A DNA stretch of 64,000 nt from Paguma larvata (GCA_030068075.1 CM057841.1:4214565-4278564), one strand, 5' to 3'. Counted from the stretch's first letter, positions 12,178 to 24,090 are shown. Program-made: numbers and translations. The notes: generated from the letters alone by a model not told the origin.

Positions 12178-12204
12178 TAATTTGGATTTCTAGGTTTTTA
12201 ATTA

Positions 12205-12415
12205 AACATTTAAAAAAATATATTTTTGAGAGAGAGAGAGAGACAGAGCATGAGTTGGGAAGGGGGAGATAGAGAAAGGAGACACAGAATCCAAAGAAGG
12301 CTCCAGGCTCCATGCTGTCTGCACATAGCCCAAGGTGGGGCTTGAACTCACGAATGGTGAGATCATGACCTGACCTGAAATGGATGCTTAAACGACTGAG
12401 CCACCCAGGTGTTCC
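12205..12415 (-). mobile_element. felid SINE
   Basis: Reverse-oriented copy with a GA run near its left end and 'gagccacccaggtgttcct' at its right end. Confidence 0.9.
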
Positions 12416-12499
12416 TATCCCCCCTCTTTTTTTTTTTTTTTAAAGCTAGAGAGAACCACACTGGATCTGTGTTCCCACATGGGCCAAGAGCTTGCTAGA

Positions 12500-13040
12500 G
12501 CAGGGGCTGGCAAAATATAGCCAGAGTTCGAAATGTAGCTCAATACCTCTTTTTATACAGCTGTGAGTTAAGAGTTTTTTTTTTAAATATATTTTTGAGA
12601 GAGAGCAAGCAGGAGCATGAGCAGGAGCATGGAGGGGCAGAAAGTGAGGGGGACAGAGGATCTGAAGTGGGCTCTCCTCTGACAGCAGCAAGCCCTATGT
12701 GAGGCTCGAACTCATCAACCATGAGATCATGACCTGAGCCAAAGTTGGACACTCAACCGACTGAGCCACCCAGATGCCCCGAGTGGTTTCTATGGTTTCA
12801 GATGGTTGGAAAAAATCTAAAGAGATACAATATTTCATGATGCATGAAAGTTAGATGAAATTTTTAATAGTTTCACTGGCACATAGCCATACCTGTTCAT
12901 TTACATATGGTTTATGTTTGTTTTCTTGCTAGAACAGAGATGACTCTACTACAGACACCAAGAATGAACAGCCCACAAAACCTAAAGTATTTACTACCTA
13001 GTTTTATATAGAAAAAACTATGCCCAACACTGCGCTATAG
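12500..13040 (+). mobile_element. old hAT-like DNA repeat split by a SINE
   Basis: Left part holds 'caggggctggcaaaatatag'. The right part, after the SINE, holds 'cattttacatatggtttatg'-like text, 'cccacaaaacctaaag' and 'tatttactacctag'. Same family as 8630-8845, but a longer copy. Confidence 0.5.
12571..12780 (-). mobile_element. felid SINE nested in a DNA repeat
   Basis: Reverse-oriented SINE with a T10 start and 'gagccacccagatgcccc' end, interrupting the hAT-like element. Confidence 0.9.
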
Positions 13041-13110
13041 TGTTGGCACATCCTTTCCCTTTATACATGGCATATACTATCCTATCTGCTACAAGTTCCC
13101 ACTCACCTGT

Positions 13111-13139
13111 CATTCATTCATTCATTCATTCATTCATTC
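13111..13139. repeat. (CATT)n microsatellite
   Basis: About seven perfect 'catt' units in a row. Confidence 0.95.
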
Positions 13140-13929
13140 TACCTGCCTGTTCCCTGAAGTCCCTACAGTTCCCATCATGTGATTTTAAAGAAATCCAAGT
13201 TACTTCCGAATTCACTACTCATACTGTTCTAATGCATTTTTTTAAACTTCTGTACGCATAGTTTTGACCGGACCAGAAGATCAGGGTTTGTGCATCTTTC
13301 AGTTATTTTAAAAACAGAAATGCAGTTTTGTAACATCTTAGGAAACTATTAACACTTCGGTTGTTCTGAACACTAGACTAAATGGCCCGACTAGGCTTCA
13401 TAGACATTTACCCTTTTGTTTATGTTAACAACACCTAATATTCACTTCTGTTGCAGTCCATATTTGACATCGAGTTCTTCCATTTGTTTATTTCATTAGG
13501 AAATTTTCCTAATGATGGACTATCTGGGAAAGAGTTTTAAATCATTGTGAACATGATAGAATATTTCAAACATACAAAATCAGGCAATACTATAATGAGT
13601 ACCACGTACCCACCTTCAAGCCTTAAAAATGATCAATTCATGGACTTCTTTTTCTTTACCTCATACTTCTCTCCAGCTATATTTTGAAACAAATATCAGA
13701 CATCACATTTTTTCATTTTTCAGTATTTCTGAATTTCTCTAAATGGGAAGGTATATTTTTAATGTAATATTTTTATTATACCTAAAATTGTTAATACAGG
13801 TTTGGTCATGTATGTTTTGTGGTATATTGAATTTGTATGAGATATCAAATGTCTGGTTCCATCTCTGTTCACTGGATTCCAGACATAGATTATCTATTTT
13901 TTATGTTTCCTAGTTAGATTTCTCAAAAA
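13140..13929. other. mostly unassigned; possible ancient L1 3'UTR at 13535-13745
   Basis: The phrases 'tatttcaaacatacaaaatc', 'gtaccacgtacccacc' and 'aacaaatatcagacatcac' resemble an old mammal-wide L1 3'UTR. The match is weak and the orientation was not settled. The rest is unassigned. Confidence 0.35.
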
Positions 13930-14249
13930 GGTACCATGTTATTGTGTTAAGTGAAATAAGTCAATCAGAAAAAGACAGATACCATATGTTTCCACGAATA
14001 GGTGGACTTTGTGAGACTAAGCAAAAACCAGGGGGAGGGGAAGAGGGGAAAGAAAAAAAAGACACAGAGAGGGAGGGAGATAAAACATAAGAGACTCTCA
14101 AAGACTAAGAACTAACTGAGGGTGAGGGGGATGGGGGGGGAGAGGGGGTGATGGGCATTAAAAAAGGGCACATGTTGGGATGAACACTGGGTGTTTTTTG
14201 TAAACCAATTTGAAAATTATTATAAATGAAAAAAAAAGGTACCATGTTA
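13930..14249 (+). mobile_element. young L1 3' end with TSD
   Basis: Starts 'ttgtgttaagtgaaataag' at the end of ORF2 and runs through the 3'UTR to 'ccaatttgaaaattattat' and a short A tail. 'ggtaccatgtta' at 13930-13941 and 14238-14249 flanks it. Confidence 0.93.
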
Positions 14250-14867
14250 GTATATTAATTTGGCTTTCCTTGATATTAGTGAAATGGATGGTTTTCATTG
14301 GCATAGTAGTTAGCATTAATTACATATAAAGGCAAAACATAAACTGAAGAAATTTTCTGCTGTCTTTGTAAAAGCTGCTCAGAAACTACCACTAATAACC
14401 CACTGGGATATTATTATTTCCCAGATATCAGACTTGGTCTTTATTATGGTCAAATATCTGACCATAAAGTTGGTATTTTCTTTATGCTAAGGTTACTTGT
14501 TGCAGGGCTCCTGCACTTAGAAATTCCTTTCCCACGTTAAAAAAAACCCCTACAAAGATAGAAAAAATCTGTATTAAACATAAAAGTGAACTATGAACAA
14601 CAGCATGCTAACAACTTTCTAGGTGATGAAAACATTCTCAAATTAGATGGTGATGATGGCTGAACAACTCTGAGCACACGAAAAACCATTGAAAGTACAC
14701 TTTAAATGGATGAATTTTATGATATATTAATTATTTCTGAAGTCAGTCCAAAAATCCAACAGGAAACCAAAAACACAGAGATATGAAATTATACCTACTT
14801 GAATGTCATTATTAGCAGTATTTTTCTTTCTTCTTTGAGAATTGTAATGATAGTTTCATTTTCTTTC
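14250..14867. other. unassigned stretch
   Basis: No gene or repeat identified. Confidence 0.45.
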
Positions 14868-15258
14868 TCCAAGTTTTAATTTAAATTCCAGTTAGTTAAC
14901 ACATAGTTACTTTCAGGTGCAGGATTTAGTGATTCATTACTTACATGTAACACCCAACACTCATCACAAGTGCCCTCGCTAATGCCCATCACCCATTTAC
15001 CCCACCCCCCACCCACCTCTTCCCATCAACTTTTCATTTTGTTTTCTATTGTTAAGAGTCTGTTTCTTGGTTTGTCTCTTTCCCCACCTCATGTTCATTT
15101 GTTTTGTTTCTTAAATTCCACATGAATTAAATTATATGGTATTTGTCTTTCTCTGACTTATTTCGGTTATATGAGACTTTCTAGATCCATCAACGTCACT
15201 GCAAATGGAAGATCTCATTCTTTTTATGGCTAATATTCCATTGTATATGTGTAAATAA
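14868..15258 (-). mobile_element. older L1 3' end, reverse orientation
   Basis: Complement of the older 3'UTR ('cagttagttaacacatag', 'acccaacactcatcacaag'). It extends into the ORF2 end ('tctgacttatttcggttat', 'gatccatcaacgtcactgc'). Confidence 0.85.
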
Positions 15259-15264
15259 AAAGCT

Positions 15265-15397
15265 TTGGGGTGCCTGGGTGGCTTGATCAGTTGAGTGTTC
15301 AACTCTTGGCTTCAGCTCAGGTCATCATCCTAAGGTCATGGGATCGAACCTGGCATTGGTCTCTGAGTGGAGCATGGAGTCTGATTAAGATTCTCTA
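15265..15397 (+). mobile_element. older carnivore SINE, 5' half
   Basis: Head and body ('ggggtgcctgggtggcttga', 'gtcatgggatcgaacctgg') end abruptly at 'gattctct'. The missing 3' part reappears at 21789-21842, beyond the large L1. Confidence 0.85.
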
Positions 15398-16874
15398 TTT
15401 CCTGTGGTTGGTGGTAAGATGGTGGAGGAGTAGGGCAACCCTAAGCTTGACTCCTCCCTCAGAACAGCAAGTTAAGTATCAAATCATTCTGAACACCCAA
15501 TAGATTAATTGAAGTCTTAGAGAATAAGGCTGCATGTCTGCAAACCGGAAAAACAACCCATGAAAGGTAGCAACTGAGTAGAGTCTGTAGGACAAAAGAG
15601 CCATGGGGCCCTCACCAGTGGGAGGAGGAAGGGAGAGGGGAAGAAGAGGGAGAGGAGAAGAGAGAAAGAAAAAAAAAGGAGCAAAAACACGTGCATAGGA
15701 CTGCACAAGGAAACTGTTCCCCAAAACCTTTGACAGGGAAAAACGAGAAGGTTACAATACCACCAGTTTTCTATAAGCAGCGGAGCACAGACTCTGAAGA
15801 TCTGGAGTCTAGATATTGTCAGTTTTGTACCTGGGAAGGTGAGCAGTGCTTTGCTGGGGGGCAGCTTCAAAAAGGTTGAAGGTGGGGATCAGGCAGAAAC
15901 CAGGGACATAGGCATGTTCACTGCTAGTCTGTGAGGGCTTGGTGAGGAGAGATGGTGCACATTTCCCCCTCTGGAGAGGAGAGATTAGGTCAAAGCCATT
16001 TTCTTCCTGCACCCACAAGCTTGATTGATACCAGTGAGCTAAACAGCACCACCAAGTGGAGAACAGAGTTACTACACCAAGCCCTGGCTCCCTGTGCCCT
16101 CTACACACATCTCCACTAAGGCAATTACTTGAGGATCATAGCAGCAGGCTCGTTCCCCAGAAGACCAGCAGAAAGCCTGCATTCACATGAAGTCTATGAA
16201 TCTTAGAGTGTTACAAAGCTTCAGCTCTAGGGGGAAAAGATGTAGCTTCCTTTGTTTTTGTTTAATGTTGTAGTTGTTTGTATTTGTCTTTATTTCTCTA
16301 TCAAATAAAACATACTAAAAACAATCACTCTGAATGTGAATGGACTAAATACTCTAATCAAAAGACAGAGGGTATCGGAATGGTTAAAAAATAAGAACCA
16401 TCTACATGATCCTCACAAGAGATTCATTTTAGACCTAAAGACACCTGCAGATTGAAAGTGAAGGGTTGGAGAACCCCCTATTATGCTAATGGATGTCAAA
16501 AGCAAGTTGGTGTAGCCATACTTACGTCAGACAAACTGAATTTTAAAACGAAGACTGTAACATAATTAAGGGGTCTATCCATCAAGAAAGCTAACAACTG
16601 TAAGTATTTATGCCCCCAACTTGAAAGATCCCAAATATATAAATTAATAACAAAGAAACTCATTGATAATATTACAATAATAGTAGGGGACTTCAACACC
16701 CCACTTACAGCAATGGACAGATCATCTAAGCAGAAAATCAGTAAGGAAACAATGACTTTGAATGACATATGGGACCAGATGGATTTAACAGATATATTCA
16801 GACCTAAAGCAGAATACACATTCTTCTCGAGTGCACATGGAATATTCTCCAGAATTGGCCACATATTGGGTCAC

Positions 16875-17302
16875 TTTGGGGAAATAGGTTCAAGAATTCC
16901 TTATACTGACATAAACAGGTTAAGGAAGCTTAGGGTGGAAAGCCACCACCACAGGGAGAAAGCGCCAAGGTTAGCTAGCAAGATATTATAATGGGATCAC
17001 ACGTAACTTGTCGTATCACCTGCAGGAAATTACTTTCCACCTGGCACCAATATACTTTGATCACAAACACCACTTGCACCCCCTCAACCTTTTGCTTCTT
17101 ATAAATACGAGTTAATGATTACTATCTGATTGTTTTCTTCACATTCACCAAGTGTGTAAGATCTTGAGAGCTCAATAAATATGAAGAGGAAACCCCTGTT
17201 CAGGGCATTGTTCTCCTCCCAGACATTAGCCTCTCTAGTATTCAATTCTGCATCCACTCTCTTGCTGAACAAGAGAGAACTCCAGACTCATAGTCTGCAA
17301 CA
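16875..17302 (+). mobile_element. solo LTR of an endogenous retrovirus in L1 ORF2
   Basis: A 428-base non-L1 block sits between two adjacent ORF2 codon stretches ('IGHILGH' before, 'SALNRYKKIEII' after). It has a TATA-like 'tataaatacg', a later 'aataaa', and ends '...ctgcaaca'. The 6-base repeat 'ggtcac' flanks it (16869-16874 and 17303-17308). The left end reads 'tttgggg', slightly off the usual TG. No internal retroviral genes are present. Confidence 0.75.
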
Positions 17303-17466
17303 GGTCACAAATCAGCCCTCAACAGGTACAAAAAGATTGAGATCATACCATGCATATTTTCAGATCACAACGCTAGTAAACTTGAAATCAACCACAAGAA
17401 AAAATTTGCAAAGCCCTCAAATACATGGAAGTTAAAGAACATCCTACTCAAGAATCAGAGGATTGA

Positions 17467-17708
17467 GGGGCGCCTGGGTGGCTCAGCCAGTTGAGCGTCT
17501 GACTTCGGCTCAGGTCATGATCTCACCGTTCCCGAGTTCAAGCCCCTGTGCTGAACAGCGTCGGGCTCTGTGCTGACAGCTCAGAGCCTGGAGCCTGTTT
17601 CAGATTCTGTGTCTCCCTCTCTGTCTGTGGCCCTTCCCTGCTCATGCTCTGTCTGTCTCTCTCTCTCAAAGATAAATAAACATTAAAAAAAATTAAAAAA
17701 AAAAAAAA
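17467..17708 (+). mobile_element. felid SINE, first of two at one target
   Basis: Complete copy in L1 ORF2. The target 'aagaatcagaggattga' precedes it (17450-17466) and follows it (17709-17725). Confidence 0.95.
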
Positions 17709-17725
17709 AAGAATCAGAGGATTGA

Positions 17726-17946
17726 GGCGCCTGGGTGGCTCAGTCGGTTAAGTGTCCGACTTCAGCTCAGGTCATGATCTCACGGTCTGTGAGTTCGAGC
17801 CCCGCGTCGGGCTCTGTGCTGACAGCTCGGAGCCTGGAGCCTGCTTCCGATTCTGTGTGTGTGTCTCTCTCTCTGCCCCTCCCCTGCTCACGCTCTGTCT
17901 CTATGTCTCTCAAAAATAAATAAATGTTAAAAAAAAATTAAAAAAA
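17726..17946 (+). mobile_element. felid SINE, second of two at one target
   Basis: Young-looking copy with a near-consensus head. It is preceded by the second copy of the target and followed by a third, 'aagaatcagaggatt' (17947-17961). Confidence 0.95.
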
Positions 17947-18213
17947 AAGAATCAGAGGATTAACCAGGAAATTAAAGAAGAAATTAAAAAATACATGGAA
18001 GCAAATGAAAATAAAAATCTGACAGTTCAAACCCTTTGGGATGCCACAAAGACAGTCCTAAGAGGAAAGTATATTGCAATTCAGGCTTATCTCAAGAAGC
18101 AAGAAAGCTCCCAAATACATAAGCTAACCTTACACCTAAACGAGCTAGAAAAGGAACAGCAAATAAAGCCCAAAGCCAGCAGGAGGAAAATAAAGACTAG
18201 AGCAAAAATAAAC

Positions 18214-18437
18214 CAGGGGGGAGGGGAAAAGCGGAAAGAAAAAAAGACAAAGAGAGGGAGGGAGACAAAACATAAGAGACTCTTAAATACTAAGAACAAA
18301 CCGAGGGTTGAGGGGGGTACGGGAGTGGGGAGAGTGGCTGATGGGCACTGAGCAGGGCATGGGTTGGGATGAGCACCGGGTGTTGTATGGAAACCAATTT
18401 GACAATAAAAATTTTAAAAAGTTAAAAAAAAAGAAAG
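18214..18437 (+). mobile_element. young L1 3' end nested in the old L1 ORF2
   Basis: 3'UTR from 'accaggggggaggggaaaag' to 'ccaatttgacaataaa' and an A-rich tail. ORF2 reading resumes at 'gatatagaaacaaac'. Confidence 0.9.
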
Positions 18438-19856
18438 AAATGATATAGAAACAAACAAAAAACCCAGGAGAGCAGATTAATAAAACTAAGAACTGGTTCT
18501 TTGAAAGAATTAACAAAATTGATAATCCCCTAGCCAGACTTATCAAAAAGAGAAAGGACCCAAATAGATAAAATCATGAATGAAAGAGGAGAGATCATAA
18601 CCAACGCCACAGAAACACAAACAATACTATAAAAAAGTTATATGCCAACAAACTGGGCAATCTGGAAGAAATGAACAAATTCCGAGAAACTCACACAGTA
18701 CCAAAACTGAAACAGGAAGAAATAGAAAATTTGAACAGAGCCATAATCAGCAAAGAAATTCAGTAAGTAATCAAAAATCTCCCAAAAAAACGAGAGTCCT
18801 GGGCCAGATAGCTTCCAATGGAAATTCTACCAGACATTTAAAGAAGAGTTAATATCTGTACTTTTCAGCAGACATCGCTGTGTGGGTAAAAATAAACTAT
18901 TCATGTATTTAATTTTCAAAAAAAAAAAATAGAAATGGAACAGAAGATTCCAAACTCATTACACAAAGTCAACATTACATTGTTTCCAAAACCAAAGTCC
19001 CCACTTAAAAAGAGAATTACAGGTCAATATCCCTGATGAACATTGATGCAAAAATTCTCAATAAAACACTGGCAAATTGAATTCAACACTATATTAAAAG
19101 AATTTATTCACCACTATCAAGTGGACTTTATTCTAGGGCTGCAAGGCTTGTTCGGTATTTGCAAATCAATCGTTGTGGTACACCACATTAATAAAAGGAT
19201 AAGAACCATAGGATCCTGTCAATATATGCAGAAAAACCATGTGACATAATACAGCATTCATTCTTGATAAAAACCCTCAACAAAAGTAGAGATAGATAGA
19301 ATGTACCTTAACACTATAAAGGCCATATACACAAGACCCATGGCTAATATCATTCTCAATGGGGAAAAACTGAGAGACTTTCCACTATGGTCAGAAACAA
19401 GACAAAGATGTCCACTATCACCATTACTATTTAACATAGTACTGGAAGTCTTAGTCTCAGCAATCAGACAAGAAATAAAAGGCATCCAAATCAACAACGA
19501 AGAAATCAAACTTTCACTATTTGCAGATGACATGATATTCTCTGTGCAAAACTCCAGAGACTCCGCCAAAAAATTTCTAGAATATGTGAATCCAGCAAAG
19601 TCGCAGGATATAAAAATCAGTATGCAGAAATCTGTTCATTTCAATACACCAACGATGAAGAAGAAAAAGAAATCAAGGAATTGATCCAATTTGCAACTGC
19701 ACCCAAAACAGTAAGATACCTAGGAATAAACCTAACTAAATAATTAAAAATATCTGTATTCTGATAACTATAGAAGACTTATGAAAGAAATTGAAGAGGA
19801 CACAAAGAAAAGGAAAAGCATTCCATGATCATGGATTGGAAGAACAAACATTGATA

Positions 19857-20123
19857 AAATGCCTATACTGATAAGTAAAACCAGGGGGAGGGGAAGAGGG
19901 GGAGGAAAAAAGACAGAGAGAGGGAGGGAGACAAAACCTAAGAGATTCTTGAATACTAAGAACAAACTGAGGGGTGGGTCGGTATGGAGGGGGGGGAGAG
20001 TGGGTGACGGGCACTGAGCAGGGCACGGATTGGGATGAGTACTGGGTGATCTTGTATGGAAGTCAATCTGACAATAAAACATTATTAAAATAAATAAATA
20101 AAATTTTAAAAAATGCCTATACT
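19857..20123 (+). mobile_element. young L1 3' end with TSD, nested in the old L1
   Basis: 3'UTR at about 19876-20109. 'aaaatgcctatact' occurs at 19857-19870 and 20110-20123, with ORF2 continuing in both directions. Confidence 0.93.
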
Positions 20124-20334
20124 ACCCAAAGCAATCTACACATTAAATGCAATCCCTATCAAAATATCACCAGCATTTTTCACAAAGGTAGAAGAAACAA
20201 TCCTAAAATTTGCATGGAACCACAAAAGACCCTGAATAGCCAAAGCAATCCTGAAAAAGAAAAGACCAGATGCATCGTGATTCCAGATTTCAAGCTATAT
20301 TACAAAGCCATAGTCATCAAGACAGTATGGTGTC

Positions 20335-20363
20335 CACACACACGCACACACACACACACACAC
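20335..20363. repeat. (CA)n microsatellite
   Basis: CA run with one interruption, inside the old L1 ORF2. Confidence 0.93.
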
Positions 20364-21788
20364 TCAAACAGACATATAGATCAACGGAGCAGAATAGAAA
20401 GCCCAGAAATGGACCCACAACTATATGGTCAATTCATCTCCAACAAAGCAGGGAATAATATCCAATGGAAAAAAGGCAGTCTCTTCAACAAATGGTGTTG
20501 GGAACCTGGACAGCTACGTGCAGAAGAATGAACCTGGACCACTTTTTAACATCATGCACGAAAATAAATTCAAATGAATGGAAGACCTAAATGTGAGACA
20601 GGAAACCATCAAAATTCTAAAAAACACAGGCAGCAACCTCTTTGACCTTGGTTGCAGCAACTTCTTACCAGACACGTTGCTGAAAACAAGGGAAACAAAA
20701 TCGAGTATCAACTATTGGGACTTCATCAAGGTAAAAAGCTTTTGTACGGCAAAGGAAACAATAAGACTAAAAGGCAGCCTACTGAATGGGAGAAGACATT
20801 TGCAAACAACATATCTGATAAAGGGTTAGTATCCAAAATCTATAAAGAATTTCCCAAACCCAGCAAGCAAAAAGCTAGTAACTCAGTTAAGAACTGGGCC
20901 GAAGTCATGAATAGACAGTTTTCTAAAGAAGACATCCCGATGGCTAACAGACACATGAAAAGATGCTCAACATCACTCATCGTCAGGGAAATACAAATCA
21001 AAACCACATTGAGATACCACGACACATCTGTCAGAATGGCTAAAATTAACAACACAAGAAAAAACATGTGTTGGCGAGGATGCAGACAAAGGGGAACCCT
21101 CTTGTACTGTTGGTGGGAATGAAAGCTGGTGTATCCCCTCTGGAGAATAGTGGGGGGGGGCTCCTTTAAAAACTGAAAACAGAACTACCCTATGATCCAG
21201 CAATTACACTACTAGTTAAGTATTTACCCAAAGAATACAAAAATACAGATTTGAAGGGGTGCATGCACCCTGATGTTTATAGCAGCATTATCAACCATAC
21301 CCAAACTTTGAAAAATGTCCTTCAGTTGATGAAAGATAAAGAAGATGTGACATATATACACAATGAAATATTACTCAGTCATCAAAAATAATGAAATCTC
21401 TTCACTCGCAACGATGTGGATGGAGCTACAATGTATTATACTAAGTGAAATAAGTTAATCAGAGAAGGAAAAATATCATATGATTTCACTAATATGTGGT
21501 ATTTAAGAAACAAAATAGATGAACATATGGGAAGTGGGATGGGGGAGGATAGAGAGAAACCGCAAGAGACTCTTAAGGATAGAGAACAAACTGAGGATTG
21601 ATGAAGGAAGTTGGGTGGAAGATGGGCTAGGTAGGTGATGGGTACTAAGGAGGGCACGGGTGATAAGCACTGGGTGTTGTATGCAGGTGATGAATCACTA
21701 AATTCTATTTCTGAAACCAAGATTGCGCTGTATGTTAACTTAATAAAGAAAAGTAAATAATACATATATGGACTCCCACCCTCCAAAA

Positions 21789-21842
21789 AAATTCTCTCTC
21801 TCTGCCCCTTTTGCCCACTCACGTGCTTTCCCTCAAAAAAAA
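21789..21842 (+). mobile_element. 3' half of the SINE split by the 6.4-kb L1
   Basis: 'ctctctctctgcccc' plus 'cactcacgtgctttccctc' and an A tail continue the SINE that stops at 15397. 'attctct' is present at both L1 edges, a likely TSD. Confidence 0.75.
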
Positions 21843-21845
21843 TTC

Positions 21846-22798
21846 TTCACAGTGAATAAAACAATCAACAAAACGAAAATGCAACCAACAGAATGGGAAA
21901 AGATATTCACAAATGGCATATCAGATAAAGAGTTAGTATCCAAAATCTATAAAGAAGTTCTCAAACTCAACACCCATAAAACAAATAATCCAGTTAAGAA
22001 CTGGGCCGAACAAACAGACACATGAAATGATGCTCAACGTCACCCATCATCAGGGAAATACAAATCAAAACCACACTGAGATACCACCTCACACCAGTCA
22101 GAGTGGCTAAAATGAACAAATCAGGAAACTATAGATGCTGGCGAGGATGTGGGGAAACAGGCACCTTCCTACACTGCTGGTGGGAATGCAAAATGGTGCG
22201 GCCACTCTGGAGAACTGTGTGGAAGTTCATAAAAAAAAATGAAAGTGGAACTTCCCTATGACCCAGCAATAGCACTGTTAGGAATATACCCAAGAGATAC
22301 AGGAATGATGATGCGTAGGGGCACATGTACCTCGATGTTCATAGCAGCAGTTTCGACAATAGCCAAATCATGGAAAGAGACTAAGTGTCCTCCAACTGAT
22401 GAATGGATAAAGAAGATGTGGTATATATATACAATGGAATACTACGCGGCAATGACAAAGAATGAAATCTGGCCATGTGTGGCAACATGGATGGAACTGG
22501 AGGGTATTATGCTGAGTGAAATAAGTCAGTCAGAGAAAGACAGATGCCGTATGTATCCATGCATCGGTGGACTTTGTGTGACTTAACAGAAAACCAGGGG
22601 GGAGGGGAAGAGGTGAAGAAAAAAAAAAAGCCACAGAGAGGGAGGAAGACAAAACATAAGAGACTTCAAAGACTAAGAACAAACTGAGGGGTGAGGGAGG
22701 GGGGAGAGTGGGTGACGGGCACACAGGGGGGCACTTGTTGGGATGAGCACTGGGTGTTGTATGAGAACCAATTTGACAATAAATTATTAAAAAAATAC
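21846..22798 (+). mobile_element. 5'-truncated young L1 (ORF2 end + 3'UTR)
   Basis: ORF2 C-terminal text is readable, for example '[18 protein letters not shown]' and '[17 protein letters not shown]' in 22239-22586. A small internal deletion lies near 22017. It ends 'ccaatttgacaataaatta' with an A-rich tail. Confidence 0.92.
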
Positions 22799-23243
22799 AA
22801 AACTACAAAATAATGATTCTAAATAACACCTTTGAGGTATGTTTCTGAGAGGATCAATTAAGATAAGACAAAAATCACACAATTTGAAACTGTAAATATC
22901 CTATGATACTGTTATAATAATAAATATTATTATGAGAAAGTAAAAAAAAAAAAAAAAACTGGGCCGAAGACATGAATAGACACTTTTCCAAAGAAGACAT
23001 CTATATGGCTAACAGACACATGAAAAGATGCTCGACATAACTCATAATCAGGGAAATACAAATCAAAACCACATTGAGATACCACCTCACACCAGTCAGA
23101 AGAGCTAAAATTAACAACTCTGGAAACAGATGTTGGCAAGGATGTGGAGGAAGCCAAACACTTTTACACTGCTGATGGGAGTAAACTGGTGTAGCCACTC
23201 TGGAAAACAGTGTGGAGGTTTTTCAAAAATTAAAAATAGAACT

Positions 23244-23446
23244 GGGGAGCCCGGGTGGCTCAGTCGGTTAAGCGTCCGACTTCGGCTCAGGACATGATCT
23301 CTTTGTGAGTTCGAGCCCCGCGTCTATGCTGACGGCTCAGAGCCTGGAGCCTGCTTCGAAGTCTGTGTCTCCCTCTCTCTCTGCCCCTCCCCCACTCATT
23401 CTCTCTCTCTCTCAAAAATGAATAAATAGGAAAAAAAAAAATTTTT
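23244..23446 (+). mobile_element. felid SINE nested in L1
   Basis: Flanked by 'aaatagaact' at 23234-23243 and 23447-23456. The body lacks a few bases around 'gagccccgcgtctatgctg'. Confidence 0.94.
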
Positions 23447-23633
23447 AAATAGAACTACCCTATGACCCAGGAATTGCATTACTAGGAATTTATCCAAAGG
23501 ACACAAAAATGCTGATTCGAAGGGGCACAGGTACCCCCAGTGTTTATAGCAGCACTGTTAACAATAGCCAAATTATAGAAAGAGCCCAAATGTCCATCAA
23601 CTGATGAATGGATGGAGAAGACGTGGTGCGTGT

Positions 23634-23634
<1 letters not shown>

Positions 23635-23676
<42 letters not shown>
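23635..23676. repeat. (CA)n microsatellite
   Basis: Pure CA run in L1 ORF2, at the place where other copies read 'tatatatacacaatgg'. Confidence 0.95.
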
Positions 23677-23680
<4 letters not shown>

Positions 23681-24090
23681 ACAGAATACTACTTGGCAAT
23701 CAAAAAGAATGACATCTTGCCATTTGCAACAATGTGGATGGAACTAGAGTGTGTTATGCAAATAAAGTCAGTCAGTCAGAGAAAGACAAATATCATAGCA
23801 TTTCACTCATATGTGGAATTTAAGAAACAAAATAGATGAACATAGAGGAAGGGAAGAAAAAAGATAAAAACAGAGGAGGGAGGCAAACCGTAAGAGACTC
23901 TTAAATACAGAGAACAAACTGAGGGTTGCTGGAAGGGAGGTGGGTGGGGACATGGGTTAAATGGGTGTTGAGCATTAAGGAGGGCACTTTTTGCGATGAA
24001 CACTGAGTGTCAAATATAAGAGATGAATCACTGGGTTCTACTCCTGAAGCCAAGACTGTATGTTAACTAATTTGAATTTAAAGTTTAAAA

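Larger units (their letters stand above)
15398..21788 (+). mobile_element. near full-length old L1 with five nested insertions
   Basis: 15398-16250 resembles a carnivore L1 5'UTR ('aagatggtggaggagtaggg'). ORF2 follows: start near 16320 ('NVNGLNTLIKRQRV'), endonuclease 'GDFNTPL' near 16690, reverse transcriptase 'FADD' at 19520-19531, and the C-terminal domain to about 21200. The 3'UTR ends near 21755. No ORF1-like sequence is seen between the 5'UTR and ORF2. ORF2 has many stops and frameshifts, so the copy is dead. Nested insertions are listed separately. Confidence 0.87.
22950..24088 (+). mobile_element. 5'-truncated L1 with nested SINE and CA repeat
   Basis: Follows an A17 run. ORF2 end ('actgggccgaagacatgaat', 'gatgtggaggaagcc') and older-type 3'UTR ending 'gtatgttaactaatttgaa'. 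Confidence 0.9.

Noticed and set aside
17726..17820. tRNA-like heads with A- and B-box motifs
   Set aside because: They are SINE promoters derived from a tRNA. Every instance continues into the SINE body and tail, with no cloverleaf kept, so they are not tRNA genes.
17450..17961. Three spaced direct repeats resembling a small CRISPR array
   Set aside because: The 'spacers' are two copies of the same SINE and the repeats are target-site duplications.
18000..21122. Several open frames with reverse-transcriptase-like sequence (also 9331-10343, 22239-22586, 38337-38618, 40568-40958)
   Set aside because: They are broken pieces of L1 ORF2, not host genes or a new reverse-transcriptase system. Stops, truncations and inversions are evident.
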